Shown: piece by piece, positions 63,801-64,000 of the stretch
Layout: every line of letters begins with the position of its first letter
Position numbering within the stretch: the stretch's first letter is position 1
Source of the DNA: Gorsachius magnificus
Lineage: Eukaryota > Chordata > Aves > Pelecaniformes > Ardeidae
NCBI GenBank assembly: GCA_034008185.1
Contig: CM067086.1
Coordinates: 39,020,507 to 39,084,506, forward strand
Direction of reading: 5' to 3'
Length of the DNA: 64,000 nt
Notes under the pieces: model-generated
The model's database searches: none
What the model saw: only the letters and a program-made list of their open reading frames with translations
Told to the model about the DNA's origin: nothing
Made by a program: the position numbers and the translations under genes

Positions 63801-64000
63801 GGACAGGATAATGATGAAAAGTTCATGTTCAAGACAGAAAAGAGAAAAGGGGAGGAAACAGTAATCAGCTCTCGACAATTTTATGACTGTGAAGCAATTG
63901 AATACTGTACTCAGAATATTTTATTAGCTACTTCAAAAACAGACTTTTATTACTGACAGTAAGTTTAAAACAGATAAACCCGGATACCACCATGTATGCT

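Larger units (their letters stand above)
57801..64000. other. AT-rich non-coding DNA
   Basis: No gene is recognised. Listed separately are a candidate exon at 57,959-58,017, a compound microsatellite at 60,399-60,515 and an RFX-like site at 60,794-60,807. The remainder, including the minus-strand frame at 62,250-62,690, shows no motif. Confidence 0.55.

Noticed and set aside
1..64000. tRNA, rRNA, snRNA, CRISPR, operon or phage-like structure
   Set aside because: None seen: no tRNA cloverleaf boxes with correct spacing, no direct-repeat arrays, and no closely packed coding frames.

Overview
The window is almost entirely non-coding vertebrate DNA, AT-rich overall, and is most likely from a bird. 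Two CR1 retroposon 3' ends support this: one finishes in the short ATTCTGTG-type repeat seen in avian CR1 copies (38,234-38,543) and one in the ACGATTCTATGA-type end (39,518-39,689). A fragment of an LTR type that I know from many bird genomes is a third clue (9,862-10,030). Older CR1 relics, an L2-like reverse-transcriptase relic and other ancient amniote repeats fill in the background. I see no prokaryotic gene organisation, no tRNA or rRNA gene, no CRISPR array and no intact transposon.

Layout: 1-9.8 kb is AT-rich DNA with one exon-like block near 4.6 kb and a few hairpins. An LTR fragment lies at 9.9 kb. From 10 to 24 kb there is AT-rich DNA with one old CR1 relic. A small CpG-enriched patch lies at 25.0-25.2 kb, a palindromic ancient repeat at 28.6 kb and the L2-like relic at 29.9-30.0 kb. 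The clear landmark is a CpG island at about 37.47-38.22 kb. It holds a full CRE palindrome, GC boxes, G-quadruplex-forming runs and a strong CTCF-type motif, and a CR1 copy lies immediately beside it. From 38.5 to 64 kb there is mostly AT-rich DNA with scattered old repeats, a PBX-MEIS/TCF motif pair next to a hairpin at 46.7 kb, and two RFX X-box-like palindromes at 55.4 and 60.8 kb.

No protein-coding gene can be named. The window could be intergenic, or introns and a promoter of a gene whose main exons lie elsewhere. A few short open blocks are bounded by good splice signals. On the minus strand these are near 37.45, 36.85, 26.03, 12.61 and 4.68 kb, the first two being adjacent to the island. 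On the plus strand they are near 48.34 and 57.99 kb. They are given as low-confidence exon candidates because such signals also occur by chance at this scale. The long open frames in GC-rich patches look like composition effects. I did not find a novel multi-gene system; the best leads are the island with its CTCF/CRE sites and possible minus-strand transcript, and the RFX and PBX-MEIS motif sites.
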